In this document: positions 32,168 through 41,321 of the stretch, piece by piece
Layout: every line of letters begins with the position of its first letter
Numbering within the stretch: the stretch's first letter is position 1
IMG/VR virus record: IMGVR_UViG_3300042397_000975
Location: 1-46,781 of that record
Direction: 5' to 3' (one strand)
From: a virus
DNA length: 46,781 nucleotides
Notes under the pieces: generated by a model
Database searches by the model: none
What the model was told of the DNA's origin: nothing
The model's input: only the letters and a program-made list of their open reading frames with translations
Made by a program: the position numbers and the translations under genes

Positions 32168-33502
32168 ATGATTATAAAACCAAGACAGCATCAATCGGAT
32201 CTGATGCAATTTCACAAGACCTCTAAGATGATAGGGACACTGGCCTGGCATGGCATGGGACTAGGAAAAACCCTATCAACACTATGGTTAGCTAGAGAGC
32301 ACATAGCAAATCTTAGAAAACAAGGCGTTAAGGCGCCTAAGTTTATGGTCATAGTCCCTAAGTCGGCAGTCCCTACTTGGAAAGTAGAATGCCATACCAA
32401 CACACCTGACATTCTATCCTCAATGGTAATTTATCCATACTCACAACTACACAATGCAGTGAAGTCATTGAAGTATATGGATATTAGAATGCTGATCTTC
32501 GATGAATCACATTATCTAAAATCACCAGAGACTAACAGGATCAGAGCACTATCAGACTTTCTATCTGAGATGACTAAAGTAACAGGGCAGTTTAAAGATG
32601 GACGCATAATGCTTCTAACAGGAACGCCAATGCCAAACGCAGCGACAGAGCTCTATACCTCATGGGTACTATGCACTAGCCCAACCATCGAAGAGGCAAG
32701 TAAGCGCCTACTAGACACAGTTAGGTTTGAGAATTGGAAGCGCACATTTTCTAAGAAAAAAGAAATTGCATGGACTAAAGGCAGAAACGGGCGCAAGAAA
32801 TCAATGAAGGCGAACAAGTGGGAAGGCGTAGCAAACGAGGATAAACTTCAACAGTTACTCTCTCCATTTGTACATTATAGAAGAGTCGAAGATTGTATTG
32901 ACCTTCCTGATAAACAGGAGATTGCAATTGATCTAGGACTTCCAGACGATAAGCTACTTGCCGATGCTAACATCGAAGAGCCCGAGGCATACATGGCGTT
33001 ACTTGAACGCCTGGCCAGGGCAAAGACCCCATATATGATGGAATGGGTAGATGACTACCTAGATGCAGGCGATCAGCAGTTACTTGTTTTCGCTAACTAT
33101 AGATTCCCACTAGAAGAGATGAGAGAGAAGTTTCCTAAACATGTGAGACTTATCACTGGTGCAGAGACAGCAGCAGACAGAGCAAAGAATTTAAAAGACT
33201 TTAAAGATGGATTGTTTCGAGTACTTGGTATGACTTTTAAATGCGGATCAGAATCATTAAACCTGCAGAATGCTTTTGTATCTTTGTACCATGGGTATCC
33301 ATGGACAGACGGAGCAGTAAAGCAGGCTATGGCACGTACCCATCGAAGTGGCCAGGCCAGGAAGACACTGCACTACTTCCTGACGTCTGGCCTTAATGAC
33401 CAGAGGATCTTAAGTTTAGTACGGGCCAAAGAAGAGGCGACGACCAAAGTGGAAGACATGCTATCGCAAGAAGTTAAATTAACTTTGGATACTTTAATAT
33501 GA
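32168..33502 (+). CDS. SNF2/DEAH-type DNA helicase or translocase
   Basis: This is a 444-residue superfamily 2 ATPase. Motif I is HGMGLGKT (28-35, K34), motif II DESH (112-115), and LLTGTPMPN near 155 is motif III. Motif VI is near 386-396 (QAMARTHRSGQ). The typical MGLGKT and HRSGQ signatures point to the SWI2/SNF2 group rather than a replicative helicase. In phages such proteins accompany polymerase and nuclease genes and may drive recombination or fork remodelling. It ends KLTLDTLI. SD GAGGGG 5 bases before ATG; ATGA overlap with an in-frame upstream start of the next gene. Confidence 0.9.
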   Translation: MIIKPRQHQSDLMQFHKTSKMIGTLAWHGMGLGKTLSTLWLAREHIANLRKQGVKAPKFMVIVPKSAVPTWKVECHTNTPDILSSMVIYPYSQLHNAVKSLKYMDIRMLIFDESHYLKSPETNRIRALSDFLSEMTKVTGQFKDGRIMLLTGTPMPNAATELYTSWVLCTSPTIEEASKRLLDTVRFENWKRTFSKKKEIAWTKGRNGRKKSMKANKWEGVANEDKLQQLLSPFVHYRRVEDCIDLPDKQEIAIDLGLPDDKLLADANIEEPEAYMALLERLARAKTPYMMEWVDDYLDAGDQQLLVFANYRFPLEEMREKFPKHVRLITGAETAADRAKNLKDFKDGLFRVLGMTFKCGSESLNLQNAFVSLYHGYPWTDGAVKQAMARTHRSGQARKTLHYFLTSGLNDQRILSLVRAKEEATTKVEDMLSQEVKLTLDTLI

Positions 33503-33555
33503 ATATCCGTATAAACGAAAAGTATAACCCAATCAGTATGAAAGAGAGGAGGATT

Positions 33556-33762
33556 ATGAGTTCAAGAAAGAATGCCTACGGGCCAGATGCGTTTGAGTAC
33601 TTAGTGGAAACAAATCAAGACATGCAGACGTTAAGAAAACAGATTGAAGAACTAGACAAGACAATCGAAGACCTAGAAGATCAAGTTGATAAACTTAATA
33701 AAATCAACGAGACACTAAGACAAGAAGTAATGAAGGCCCATGGCTTGACAGACGGAATTTAA
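33556..33762 (+). CDS. Short coiled-coil protein
   Basis: This 68-residue protein starts MSSRKNAYGPDAFEYLVETN and continues as a heptad-rich coiled coil (MQTLRKQIEELDKTIEDLED, then DKLNKINETLRQEVM). The start at 33556 has AGGAGG just upstream; an in-frame ATG at 33499 overlaps the helicase stop (ATGA), would give 87 residues and remains possible. Probably a dimer and perhaps an accessory to the helicase, but no family is known to me. Confidence 0.65.
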   Translation: MSSRKNAYGPDAFEYLVETNQDMQTLRKQIEELDKTIEDLEDQVDKLNKINETLRQEVMKAHGLTDGI

Positions 33763-33791
33763 CAGTTACTATAATATCTGAGGGGATAATC

Positions 33792-35057
33792 ATGAAAAAA
33801 ATTTTGGGGAAGTTAGAGATCCATAACGATCTTTTAAACTTTGTCCGTCCAACGCCACACTCTAAGTTTAGTCCAAGTGCTGCAGAGAGATGGATGGTAT
33901 GTCACTATTCAGTCGGAGCAAGCAAAGACATTCCTGAAGAGACTTCTGTCTATGCAGAGGAAGGCACACTTGCCCATTCAGTATGCGAAGCAGTCTTTAG
34001 ACAGCAATACTTTGACGTGCCATTTCCTAATGATCTACAGATGCAGTTGATTGGATACGATGGCGACGAGATCATGGCATGCGCTCAAGGATACGTCGAT
34101 GTCATTACCTTTTGGTTAAACAATAAGGACATGATCGGCAATGTAATTTCTTACGGCATTGAGAAAGGTGTTCCTATATTTCCAGAGGAAGGCTGCTTTG
34201 GTACGGCAGATTGTCTTATCATCGGAGACAAAGGTGCGGCAGTCATAGACTATAAGCATGGCAAGGGTAAAAATGTTGCGGCAAATTCATTACAGTTAAG
34301 AGTCTACGCTGCAGGCATAGCAAGATACCTGGCCAACGTACCTGAAGATTATAAGATTAGTTGCATAGTGTACCAACCACGTACAGACATGGCGCCTAAA
34401 GAAATTACATACACTATGCCAGAGTTAAACCAAACACTTGGGGATATATGGAAGTCAATTCAGGCGACTAAAGAAACTAATTTAGAACCATGTGAAGGTA
34501 ATCATTGTTACTGGTGTCCGGCCAATAGAACTAAAGACATCGATAAAAAGTGTAAGCTAATGAGAGACAAACCCTTGAAGCTTGCTCAAGAAAACTTTGG
34601 TAAGTTCTTAGCAGATATGAATGCACCAATAGAAAAGTTTAATGCACCTAATCCTAATAGAGATGCAGCGATCGTAAAGATCCACGCTTTATTTCCATTG
34701 ATGAAGAAGATCGTAGAGGATACGACTGAAGAACTAATGATGAGGATCGAGGCAGGAGAATACGTCGAAGGCGTCAGGATTATTGAAGAGCTAGGCAACA
34801 GGCAGTTAAACTTTGAGACTGATGAGCAAGCTGCGGCTGCACTTAAGACTCAATTTAATATAGATCCATTTAAGATAATTCCAGAGACTAAGAAACTAAA
34901 AACAATTACCGAGATAGAAAAAGTCGTAGGTAAAAACAAACTAGATTCTCTTTGCGTCCGTAAAGTCAAAAAGAAAGTAGACATTATTGATGGAAAGATA
35001 CGTGACATTTTAGGTGAGATGGCCACGTACAGAGAGATGATTAACCAAGGGGAATAA
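33792..35057 (+). CDS. Cas4/RecB-like nuclease (DUF2800-type)
   Basis: This 421-residue protein has SPSAAERWMVC near residues 30-40 and EEGTLAHSVCEAVF, then a PD-(D/E)XK nuclease core: D140 (GTADC), D153-Y-K155 (VIDYKHGKG), with a following QLRVYAAG helix (motif QxxxY-like). A Cys cluster (HCYWCPA, with a later Cys) may bind an iron-sulfur cluster or zinc, as in Cas4/AddB-type nucleases. This is the pattern of the DUF2800 family, which commonly sits next to a DUF2815 single-strand-binding protein and a polymerase. A role in recombination or DNA degradation is likely. SD GAGGGG about 6 bases upstream. Confidence 0.85.
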   Translation: MKKILGKLEIHNDLLNFVRPTPHSKFSPSAAERWMVCHYSVGASKDIPEETSVYAEEGTLAHSVCEAVFRQQYFDVPFPNDLQMQLIGYDGDEIMACAQGYVDVITFWLNNKDMIGNVISYGIEKGVPIFPEEGCFGTADCLIIGDKGAAVIDYKHGKGKNVAANSLQLRVYAAGIARYLANVPEDYKISCIVYQPRTDMAPKEITYTMPELNQTLGDIWKSIQATKETNLEPCEGNHCYWCPANRTKDIDKKCKLMRDKPLKLAQENFGKFLADMNAPIEKFNAPNPNRDAAIVKIHALFPLMKKIVEDTTEELMMRIEAGEYVEGVRIIEELGNRQLNFETDEQAAAALKTQFNIDPFKIIPETKKLKTITEIEKVVGKNKLDSLCVRKVKKKVDIIDGKIRDILGEMATYREMINQGE

Positions 35058-35058
35058 T

Positions 35059-35697
35059 ATGACACCTGAACAACAAAAAGAATTCTTTAAGCAAACATTC
35101 ACACTTCAAGGTAGGATCTTCCATCCGAATCTTTTGAAGGCAGTTGCTAGAGAAGAAGGCAAACGTGAAACTTTTAACACAATGTTTTCATGGGATCAGA
35201 CATCTAATACTCAAGTGATGCAAGCACTAAATGCTTTCTTAGGTAAAGCTAAAGAATTGTTTCACCCATCTGTACCGATGCAGGCATTTGTTAATCCAAT
35301 TAAGAAGTATGAAACCTACTTAAGACAAGATGGCAAACCGAATCCAGAGTATCTTAAAGGATGCTATTGGCTTAATGCTCAATCAGGTAAAGACTTCCCA
35401 CCACCAGTTGTGGATAAGACAAGACAGCCTATCATCAACGAGGCTGAGGTTTACTCAGGTCGTAACGCTGTAATCAATGTTTCTTTCTACAACATCGATG
35501 GCGCTAAAGGCGGCAAGCGTGGACTAGGCTGTAATGTAAACGCAGTCATGTTACTTGATGGCGGAGAGAAAGTAGGATCCACAGGCGCAGGAGTGAACAT
35601 CGATAAGATCTTCGGAGGCTTTGCTCAAGACATGGGTATCGCTTCGACTGAATCAGCACCGGCCTGGCCACCACAAAACCTTAATAGCTTTGTTTAA
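35059..35697 (+). CDS. Single-stranded DNA-binding-like protein (DUF2815-type)
   Basis: This 212-residue protein has GCYWLNAQSGKDFPPPVVD, then EVYSGRNAVINVSFYNIDG and KRGLGCNVNAVMLLDGGEK. These blocks typify the DUF2815 family, thought to be OB-fold single-strand-binding proteins like T7 gp2.5. It follows the DUF2800-type nuclease by one base, as is usual. The C-terminus (PPQNLNSFV) is hydrophobic but lacks a strong acidic tail. SD AGGGGAAT lies just upstream. Confidence 0.85.
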   Translation: MTPEQQKEFFKQTFTLQGRIFHPNLLKAVAREEGKRETFNTMFSWDQTSNTQVMQALNAFLGKAKELFHPSVPMQAFVNPIKKYETYLRQDGKPNPEYLKGCYWLNAQSGKDFPPPVVDKTRQPIINEAEVYSGRNAVINVSFYNIDGAKGGKRGLGCNVNAVMLLDGGEKVGSTGAGVNIDKIFGGFAQDMGIASTESAPAWPPQNLNSFV

Positions 35698-35708
35698 TAG
35701 GAGGAACA

Positions 35709-36206
35709 ATGTTTAAATTGACAGTTAGTTTTGAAACAATCGAAGACCTTAATCATTACGTGCAAGAGTTACGTGGCAAGCAAACACAAACTCAATCTCA
35801 AGTGGAGTTCCCTAAAGATATTCCACCTGTAATTGAAGAGAAGAAACCTGCTAAGAAATCTGCACCTAAAAAATCAGCGCCAGTTGAAGTAAAGCAAGAA
35901 GTCGAAGCAGAGTTTGAAGAGGTCGAGTCACCATTTGTTGAGCCACAGAAACCACCATTTGATCGTGATGGCGCAATCGCTAACGCTCAGAAACTTGTGG
36001 CACAATTAAAAGGTACAGGCATTGCAGACGATAAGTTAATGCCTGCTATCCACGAAGTCTATGCTCAAGCAGGATGTCCGATCAATCTTAAGATCTCTCA
36101 GTTGAGTGATGAGCAGTTATCTGTTTTCATTCCATTGTTTGAGCTACAAGTTAAATCGATTGTATCAAAAACTAAAGCTGCACAAACTACAGCATCATTC
36201 ATTTAG
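35709..36206 (+). CDS. Replication-cluster protein, unknown
   Basis: This is a 165-residue protein. A short N-terminal domain (MFKLTVSFETIEDLNHYVQE) is followed by a disordered Lys/Ala/Pro linker (EKKPAKKSAPKKSAPVEVKQ), an acidic patch, and a C-terminal helical domain (DDKLMPAIHEVYAQAG ... LSDEQLSVFIPLFELQVKS). The linker joins two domains much as in histone-like tails. No family recognised. It sits between the SSB-like protein and polymerase, so a part in replication is probable. SD AGGAGG about 5 bases upstream. Confidence 0.7.
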   Translation: MFKLTVSFETIEDLNHYVQELRGKQTQTQSQVEFPKDIPPVIEEKKPAKKSAPKKSAPVEVKQEVEAEFEEVESPFVEPQKPPFDRDGAIANAQKLVAQLKGTGIADDKLMPAIHEVYAQAGCPINLKISQLSDEQLSVFIPLFELQVKSIVSKTKAAQTTASFI

Positions 36207-36214
36207 GAGGAAAG

Positions 36215-36463
36215 ATGGAAGTATTAACAGAGGAAACTAAAGTAGAATTGATAGGCACAATAAACTCAGCGATTGATTTACTCGAAGCTATTCATGGTAA
36301 AGTTGATTACGCTTTAAGTCTTTATAAGTGCAGACAATTGCAGATGGTGGCAGTTGATTTAAGTTCAATAGCAGATCATATTCAAGACTTAGCAACCAAT
36401 GGCCCTACCGAGCCATGGTCAGAAATACCGTTAGAACAGTCTGAAACTGCAGAGGCTTTATAA
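36215..36463 (+). CDS. 82-residue helical protein, unknown
   Basis: Helical, mildly acidic protein (INSAIDLLEAIHGKVDYALS ... DLSSIADHIQDLA). Its stop overlaps the start of the polymerase by one base (TAATG), so they are translationally coupled and it may be a polymerase partner. No family recognised. SD AGGAGG 5-6 bases upstream. Confidence 0.7.
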   Translation: MEVLTEETKVELIGTINSAIDLLEAIHGKVDYALSLYKCRQLQMVAVDLSSIADHIQDLATNGPTEPWSEIPLEQSETAEAL

Positions 36464-38406
36464 TGTCACACCTGATTGACTTTCACTTTGACTTTGAAAC
36501 TCGAAGCAGAATTGATCTCAAAGTTGCAGGCACAGTCAGGTATGCTACAGATCCATCGACTGAAGCAACACTATTAACGTGGTGCTTTGGTCGAACAGGA
36601 TCCATTAAGTACTGGAAGTATGGCCAGCAAATACCTGCAGAGTTACTTGATGTCGCACACAACCCAGATAAGTACAAGTTCAATGCCTTCAACATAGGCT
36701 TCGACTATCTTATCTGGACTTTAGTTTTTTCCAAAGTTGTTCCTGGCCTTGTCCGTCCGAAGATAGAAAACTTAGAAGATACCATGGCGCTTAGTTGTCA
36801 CTTTAGAATGGGCGCATCATTAGATGCAGCATCACGCATGATGAACTTACCATTTAATAAAGACAAAGATGGCAGACGCATCATGCTCAAGCAATGTAAG
36901 CCTAACGCTAAAGGTGAATTCCCTACGCTCACAGAAGAGGAGTGGGATAAGTTTGTTCACTATGGACTTATGGATACTAAGATCTTACGTGACGTATACT
37001 ACAGTATACCTGCCCTACCTGCACCAGAACGATGGGCATGGGAGTGGACGTTTAAAAGAAACCTTCGAGGTATTAAGATCGATCAGGATCTTGTTAATGA
37101 GATGGCATCAATTATCTCAGAGGCAGCGCCAAAGTTAGTTAATGAGTTTGATATGCTAGTGGGCGGCAAGGTAAAGATTAACTCTCCAAAGTGTAAGGAT
37201 TTCTTTAAGCAGTATTATCCTTGGATTGAAAACATGCAGGCGGATACTGTTAGAGACATGCTTGCCTCTGATCTTCAAGTTCACCCAACAGTTAGACGTG
37301 CGCTTGAGATCAAGGATCTAGCAGGCTCGACGTCTATTGCTAAAGTTAAGTGCGCAGTTGAGCAAAGTTATAGTAGCAGAATCTACGGAGTACTTAGTTA
37401 TCATTATGCGCATACAAAACGATGGGCCGGACGTGGAATTCAAATCCAAAACTTCCCACGAGTGGATGACAACAAGGCGGATCCTATTGACTTTGATCTT
37501 GATGTTGAAGACTTAACTACAACTATTAGATCAAGACGGGTAGCACTTAAAGATCCTATTGGCTTCGTTAAGAATCTACTTCGACGTATCTGGATCCCAG
37601 ACACAGGACTAATGTTTTACTGCGGTGACTTCTCACGAGTTGAACCATCAGTATTGTATTGGTTACTTGGCCAGGGGGATATACCTTCCAAGTGGTATGA
37701 AGAGATGGCAGCAGAGATCTATAACAAACCTGTAAGTGAGATCGCCAAGGACTCTGAGGAAAGAACAGTCGGTAAGTCAGCTAACCTTGGATGCGGTTAC
37801 GGCATGGGGCCAGATAAATTTAAAGCTGATACAGCTAAGAAGACAGGCATCATTCTATCCGACGAGATGGCAAGACAAGTTGTGTTCACATATCGGCGTA
37901 AGAACAAAGCAATCGTAGACTTCTGGAAAGAAACTGAGTGGGCATTTAGACGTGCAGTATTAGGTGAACCTAGTATCCTATGCAATGGCAAGGTGCACTT
38001 CATGCCAATGCAAAGACCACACAAGGGAGTTCAGATTAGACTTCCATCTGGATCCCATCTCTATTACCACCACGCTCAGATCGATGCTGAACAAACGGAT
38101 AAAGGTATCAGAGAGATCCTTACCTACGCCACCGATGAAGGTGGTATCTTAGGAAGATCTAAACTCTATGGTGGTTTACTTACCGAGCATATCGTATCAG
38201 CGACGGCCAGGGATATTCTTGTACCTGCAATGTATCGCCTAGAGAATGCAGGCTTTGATGTATTAAACGTGGTTCACGATGAGATCTGGGCGCAGGCACA
38301 AGACGGAAGAGATCAAGAATTCAAACGTATCATGTGTATCAATCCATCATGGTGCAACATGAAGATTGACGCAGATCTTAAATGCGGAGTGAGGTATTTA
38401 AAATGA
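36463..38406 (+). CDS. DNA polymerase, family A, with 3'-5' exonuclease
   Basis: This 647-residue protein has an exonuclease domain beginning with D10 and E12 (FDFETR). The polymerase domain has motif A CGDFSRVEPS (D389, E394), motif B RTVGKSANLGCGYG (R434, K438, Y446) and motif C VVHDEI (H605, D606, E607). All catalytic residues are present. Short and compact compared with E. coli PolI; no 5'-3' exonuclease domain, so it is a replicative phage polymerase of the same broad class as T7's. Partners here are the primase-helicase, SSB-like protein and nucleases. The stop overlaps the next gene start (ATGA). Confidence 0.95.
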   Translation: MSHLIDFHFDFETRSRIDLKVAGTVRYATDPSTEATLLTWCFGRTGSIKYWKYGQQIPAELLDVAHNPDKYKFNAFNIGFDYLIWTLVFSKVVPGLVRPKIENLEDTMALSCHFRMGASLDAASRMMNLPFNKDKDGRRIMLKQCKPNAKGEFPTLTEEEWDKFVHYGLMDTKILRDVYYSIPALPAPERWAWEWTFKRNLRGIKIDQDLVNEMASIISEAAPKLVNEFDMLVGGKVKINSPKCKDFFKQYYPWIENMQADTVRDMLASDLQVHPTVRRALEIKDLAGSTSIAKVKCAVEQSYSSRIYGVLSYHYAHTKRWAGRGIQIQNFPRVDDNKADPIDFDLDVEDLTTTIRSRRVALKDPIGFVKNLLRRIWIPDTGLMFYCGDFSRVEPSVLYWLLGQGDIPSKWYEEMAAEIYNKPVSEIAKDSEERTVGKSANLGCGYGMGPDKFKADTAKKTGIILSDEMARQVVFTYRRKNKAIVDFWKETEWAFRRAVLGEPSILCNGKVHFMPMQRPHKGVQIRLPSGSHLYYHHAQIDAEQTDKGIREILTYATDEGGILGRSKLYGGLLTEHIVSATARDILVPAMYRLENAGFDVLNVVHDEIWAQAQDGRDQEFKRIMCINPSWCNMKIDADLKCGVRYLK

Positions 38407-38681
38407 TTAAGAAAGATCAAGAAACATTCTACGAGGTCGTCGGCAAGGCATTGACTTCATCGAGGCTGCGTAGGAACATGAGTATTGCGGAGCTTGCAAA
38501 GCTTTCGGGAGAACAAAACAAAACTATAAGGTTTATTGAAAAAGGGAATTGCTGTTCCTTGCACCATATAGTCTGGATGACTGAAATATTCGGGATGAAT
38601 TTTAATAAGATAATCAAGGAATTTGAGGGGAAATATGAGCAAGAAAGCAGGGAAGTCTTCGGACTCAGTGACATCGTCTAA
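38403..38681 (+). CDS. Small HTH (XRE-like) DNA-binding protein
   Basis: From ATG 38403 the product has 92 residues. RLRRNMSIAELAKLSGEQNK followed by TIRFIEKGN is a Cro/CI-type helix-turn-helix. The start is set by ATGA overlap with the polymerase stop and GAGG 8 bases upstream; an earlier in-frame start at 38382 would add seven residues inside the polymerase gene. It may regulate phage promoters (the TAGNCTA array is a candidate target). The last residues read GLSDIV, loosely like the shared C-terminal tail. It overlaps the next gene by 47 bases. Confidence 0.8.
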   Translation: MIKKDQETFYEVVGKALTSSRLRRNMSIAELAKLSGEQNKTIRFIEKGNCCSLHHIVWMTEIFGMNFNKIIKEFEGKYEQESREVFGLSDIV

Positions 38682-39123
38682 ACGTAAAGTATCACATAGA
38701 GGCGCACTTCAAAAAGGTAAACAGTTTGAACGTGAGATCGCCAATAGATTAGGGCATATCTTTCCGGAAGCTGAACGCATGCTTGAGTATCAGGCATCGA
38801 AGGTTATCGGAGTAGACATTGAGGGAACTGATCGCATTAAAATTCAATGCAAAAACCATCAGAACTATTGCTCTATCGGAACAATACATGAAATAAGATC
38901 GACAAATCCAAACGATATTCCTGTTCTTGTTACTAAAGGTAACAGACTAGAAGCCATGGCCGTACTGCCGTTTGAAAAGTTTGTCACCCTTTTAGAAATA
39001 GCGTACGGCCTTGAGCTTCCTTTTAGAACATTCGATCTGCCCGAGACTAAGCAACTAAGCTACGTCGAACACGAGCAGATCGACTGTCCTAAAGAATGCA
39101 ACGCACTAGATACTTTAATATAA
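38635..39123 (+). CDS. PD-(D/E)XK nuclease, resolvase-like
   Basis: This is a 162-residue protein from ATG 38635 (GAGGGG 4 bases upstream; a TTG at 38623 is in frame but unlikely). KGKQFEREIANRLG is the conserved first helix, then GVDIEG (D61) and IQCKNH (Q71-x-K73). This is the layout of RecB-like and Holliday-junction resolvase-like enzymes, with Gln in place of the usual Glu/Asp before the Lys. The substitution occurs in related phage proteins but activity is not assured. It ends CNALDTLI. It overlaps the HTH gene in another frame. Confidence 0.8.
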   Translation: MSKKAGKSSDSVTSSKRKVSHRGALQKGKQFEREIANRLGHIFPEAERMLEYQASKVIGVDIEGTDRIKIQCKNHQNYCSIGTIHEIRSTNPNDIPVLVTKGNRLEAMAVLPFEKFVTLLEIAYGLELPFRTFDLPETKQLSYVEHEQIDCPKECNALDTLI

Positions 39124-39144
39124 ACACTAAGCAGAGGTGACACT

Positions 39145-41214
39145 GTGCAAGATTTAAAAGCAATTAGATTCATGCCGGGTACGAAAGTATCCCATGATTA
39201 CATAGGCGACGCGGTAAAAACATTTAGCTATCGAGAGCTAGTCGAATTAAGATCCCCAGGTATCGGTATCCCTTGCAGACAGAATGGTTTGATCATCATT
39301 GACGTCGACGTAGAAGGGACATCACACAAGAATGATGGTCGAGAGTTCTGGGCAAACTTCTGTGAACAATACGCAATACCTAAAACATATACTGTCAGGA
39401 CGCCATCCGGGGGCTATCACTTCTATTACAAACTGCCTGAATCTATTAACCCCGATACATTCTCACCTCCATCCACACTCTCCCCCGGAGTTGACGTAAA
39501 ATGGAATGGTTGGGTGGGAGCGCCACCATCGCAGGGCTACGACATTCACTTCGGTAATGTTGCTATGATTCAGTATGCGCCTGAACCTTTACTCAACTAC
39601 ATCTCTTCACTCATTAAAGGCAAAGCGGTTAAGACCTTTGACTCTATGAATCCGGAAGCTGCTTTAGAATTACATCGCCCATTCTCAGATGGACAGATTA
39701 AGGAATTAAAACAAAAGATCGAGTGGCTACAAACTAATGGAAGCTTAAGCAGATCTGAATGGCGTGACGGATTGTTTGCTCTTAAGGCAGGCGTAGAGGA
39801 TCCTGTACTTCTTGATGAGCTCGCAGAGAAGTGGACTATGAATAGAAGTTACTCGCCCGGCGATGAAGAGCAGGCAAGGGCAATCGTGGCGAGAGCAAAT
39901 AAGCAAGGGCCAATCGGGCCAGGAACAATCTTTGCCATCCTTAAACAAGTAGCAATCAGAGAAGGCGCACCCGTCGTCGATACTCCATTCACAACACAAG
40001 AGATCTTTGACCGAGCTAAGATTCAGTTAGGCTTTCACAAAGATGGATCGATCAAAGTAGAAGCATCAGAATCAAACGCGGCTGCATTAGTCGGAGCTCT
40101 ATTTGATGACAAGACTCTATACCATGATTCAAGAACAGACCTTTATATCTATAAAGGTAAATCATATTCAGATGCGGATCTCGTCAACATGTTCCTGCCT
40201 ATTATCCAATCACCTACCTTTGGATTAGGACTAGAGAAATTTAGAAGACAGACTGTTGCATCGGGCATCGATGTTCTTATGGCATCAAGACGAAAGGATC
40301 CGCATCTTGAATATCTTAAATCTCTCGAATGGGATGGCACACCTAGAGTTGAGAAGTTCTTTATTGATTACGTCGGCGTACCTGACAGTGAGTATCATCG
40401 TCTAGTAGGCAAAAATTTCTGGGTATCTATTGCGGCCAGGGGAATTCAGCCCGGCTGTAAGTTTGACTCCATGGTAGTTCTTGAAGGTCATGAAGGTATT
40501 ATGAAGTCATCTCTAGTTGAAGCAATCGGAGGAGAATATACCTTCGCACCTTCAAGACGTGACGCATTAGATAACGTCGATGAATTGAGGAAGATGCACC
40601 AGTCAGTTATCGTCGAGCTCCCTGAGTTAATGGGATTAGTTAATGAATCGCCTGAGAAAGTGAAGGCATTCCTGGCCAAACCTTTTGACCACATCAGAGC
40701 GCTCTTTGCACGTAAGGCCGTAAAGAATCTTAGAGGCTTTGTGTTTGTTGGAACTACAAACTCTGACAAGTACTTATCTGCCGCCATGGGTGTAAGAAGA
40801 TTCTGGCCAGTGAGGATCCCAAGATCTGTTAAGGCAATTAAGATGTCACAGATTAAAGCAGATAGAGATCAGCTATTTGCAGAAGCAATTCATATGTTTA
40901 GAGATGGCTATCAATATTGGAACATGCCGTCTGAACACCTCGTTGCTCTAGTTGAAGACCGAGTAATTGATGAGCCGTTGATCCAACCAATAAAAGAAAT
41001 GCTGCCTATCCTTGGCGAACAATGGACTTCGACGGATGTGTACAGAAGACTCGAGGGGCTAGGGTACATAACTAAAGGATTATCTTCTGCTGTTGTGCAA
41101 CGAATTGATAGTAGTCTTGCCAAGCTTGGCTGCATCAGTAGACGCGACTCCTCCCAAAGAATTGTTTTTTGGCAGGCCAGTACGGGAGGAAGTAGATTGG
41201 ATGATCTTATTTAG
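39145..41214 (+). CDS. Primase-polymerase/helicase fusion (VapE/VirE-type)
   Basis: This 689-residue protein has a GTG start with an AGAGGTG SD. The N-terminal domain has I-DVDVEG (D53, D55), TPSGGYHFYYK and GVDVKWNGWVGAPPS, the motifs of the bifunctional primase-polymerase (Prim-Pol) family. Residues ~190-270 look like a primase C-terminal helical domain. The helicase/ATPase part (from ~420) has Walker A GHEGIMKSS (K454), an ELPELMGL acidic motif and GTTNSDKYLSAAMGVRRFWP, as in virulence-associated E (VapE) proteins. A winged-helix domain ends it. It primes and unwinds at the fork. It ends SRLDDLI. Confidence 0.9.
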   Translation: MQDLKAIRFMPGTKVSHDYIGDAVKTFSYRELVELRSPGIGIPCRQNGLIIIDVDVEGTSHKNDGREFWANFCEQYAIPKTYTVRTPSGGYHFYYKLPESINPDTFSPPSTLSPGVDVKWNGWVGAPPSQGYDIHFGNVAMIQYAPEPLLNYISSLIKGKAVKTFDSMNPEAALELHRPFSDGQIKELKQKIEWLQTNGSLSRSEWRDGLFALKAGVEDPVLLDELAEKWTMNRSYSPGDEEQARAIVARANKQGPIGPGTIFAILKQVAIREGAPVVDTPFTTQEIFDRAKIQLGFHKDGSIKVEASESNAAALVGALFDDKTLYHDSRTDLYIYKGKSYSDADLVNMFLPIIQSPTFGLGLEKFRRQTVASGIDVLMASRRKDPHLEYLKSLEWDGTPRVEKFFIDYVGVPDSEYHRLVGKNFWVSIAARGIQPGCKFDSMVVLEGHEGIMKSSLVEAIGGEYTFAPSRRDALDNVDELRKMHQSVIVELPELMGLVNESPEKVKAFLAKPFDHIRALFARKAVKNLRGFVFVGTTNSDKYLSAAMGVRRFWPVRIPRSVKAIKMSQIKADRDQLFAEAIHMFRDGYQYWNMPSEHLVALVEDRVIDEPLIQPIKEMLPILGEQWTSTDVYRRLEGLGYITKGLSSAVVQRIDSSLAKLGCISRRDSSQRIVFWQASTGGSRLDDLI

Positions 41215-41253
41215 AGATGCCCACAAGCTTTCGGAAGAGTCGTCATTGAGGGG

Positions 41254-41310
41254 ATGATGGTAGTCTTGATCGCTTATGGACATCCAATTTCATATTACTT
41301 ACTTACTTGA
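41254..41310 (+). CDS. Possible 18-residue micro-ORF
   Basis: After GAGGGG there are two in-frame ATGs (41254 and 41257) and a stop at 41308-41310, encoding a hydrophobic peptide (VVLIAYGHPISYYLLT). The SD resembles those of neighbouring plus-strand genes, but the spacing is short. It may be a remnant. It lies in the 107-base convergent gap, in which I see no clear terminator. Confidence 0.25.
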   Translation: MMVVLIAYGHPISYYLLT

Positions 41311-41321
41311 CAGTAGACAAA

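Noticed and set aside
41215-41321. Bidirectional terminator at the convergence point
   Set aside because: No hairpin with a T-run could be found on either strand, although one would be expected.
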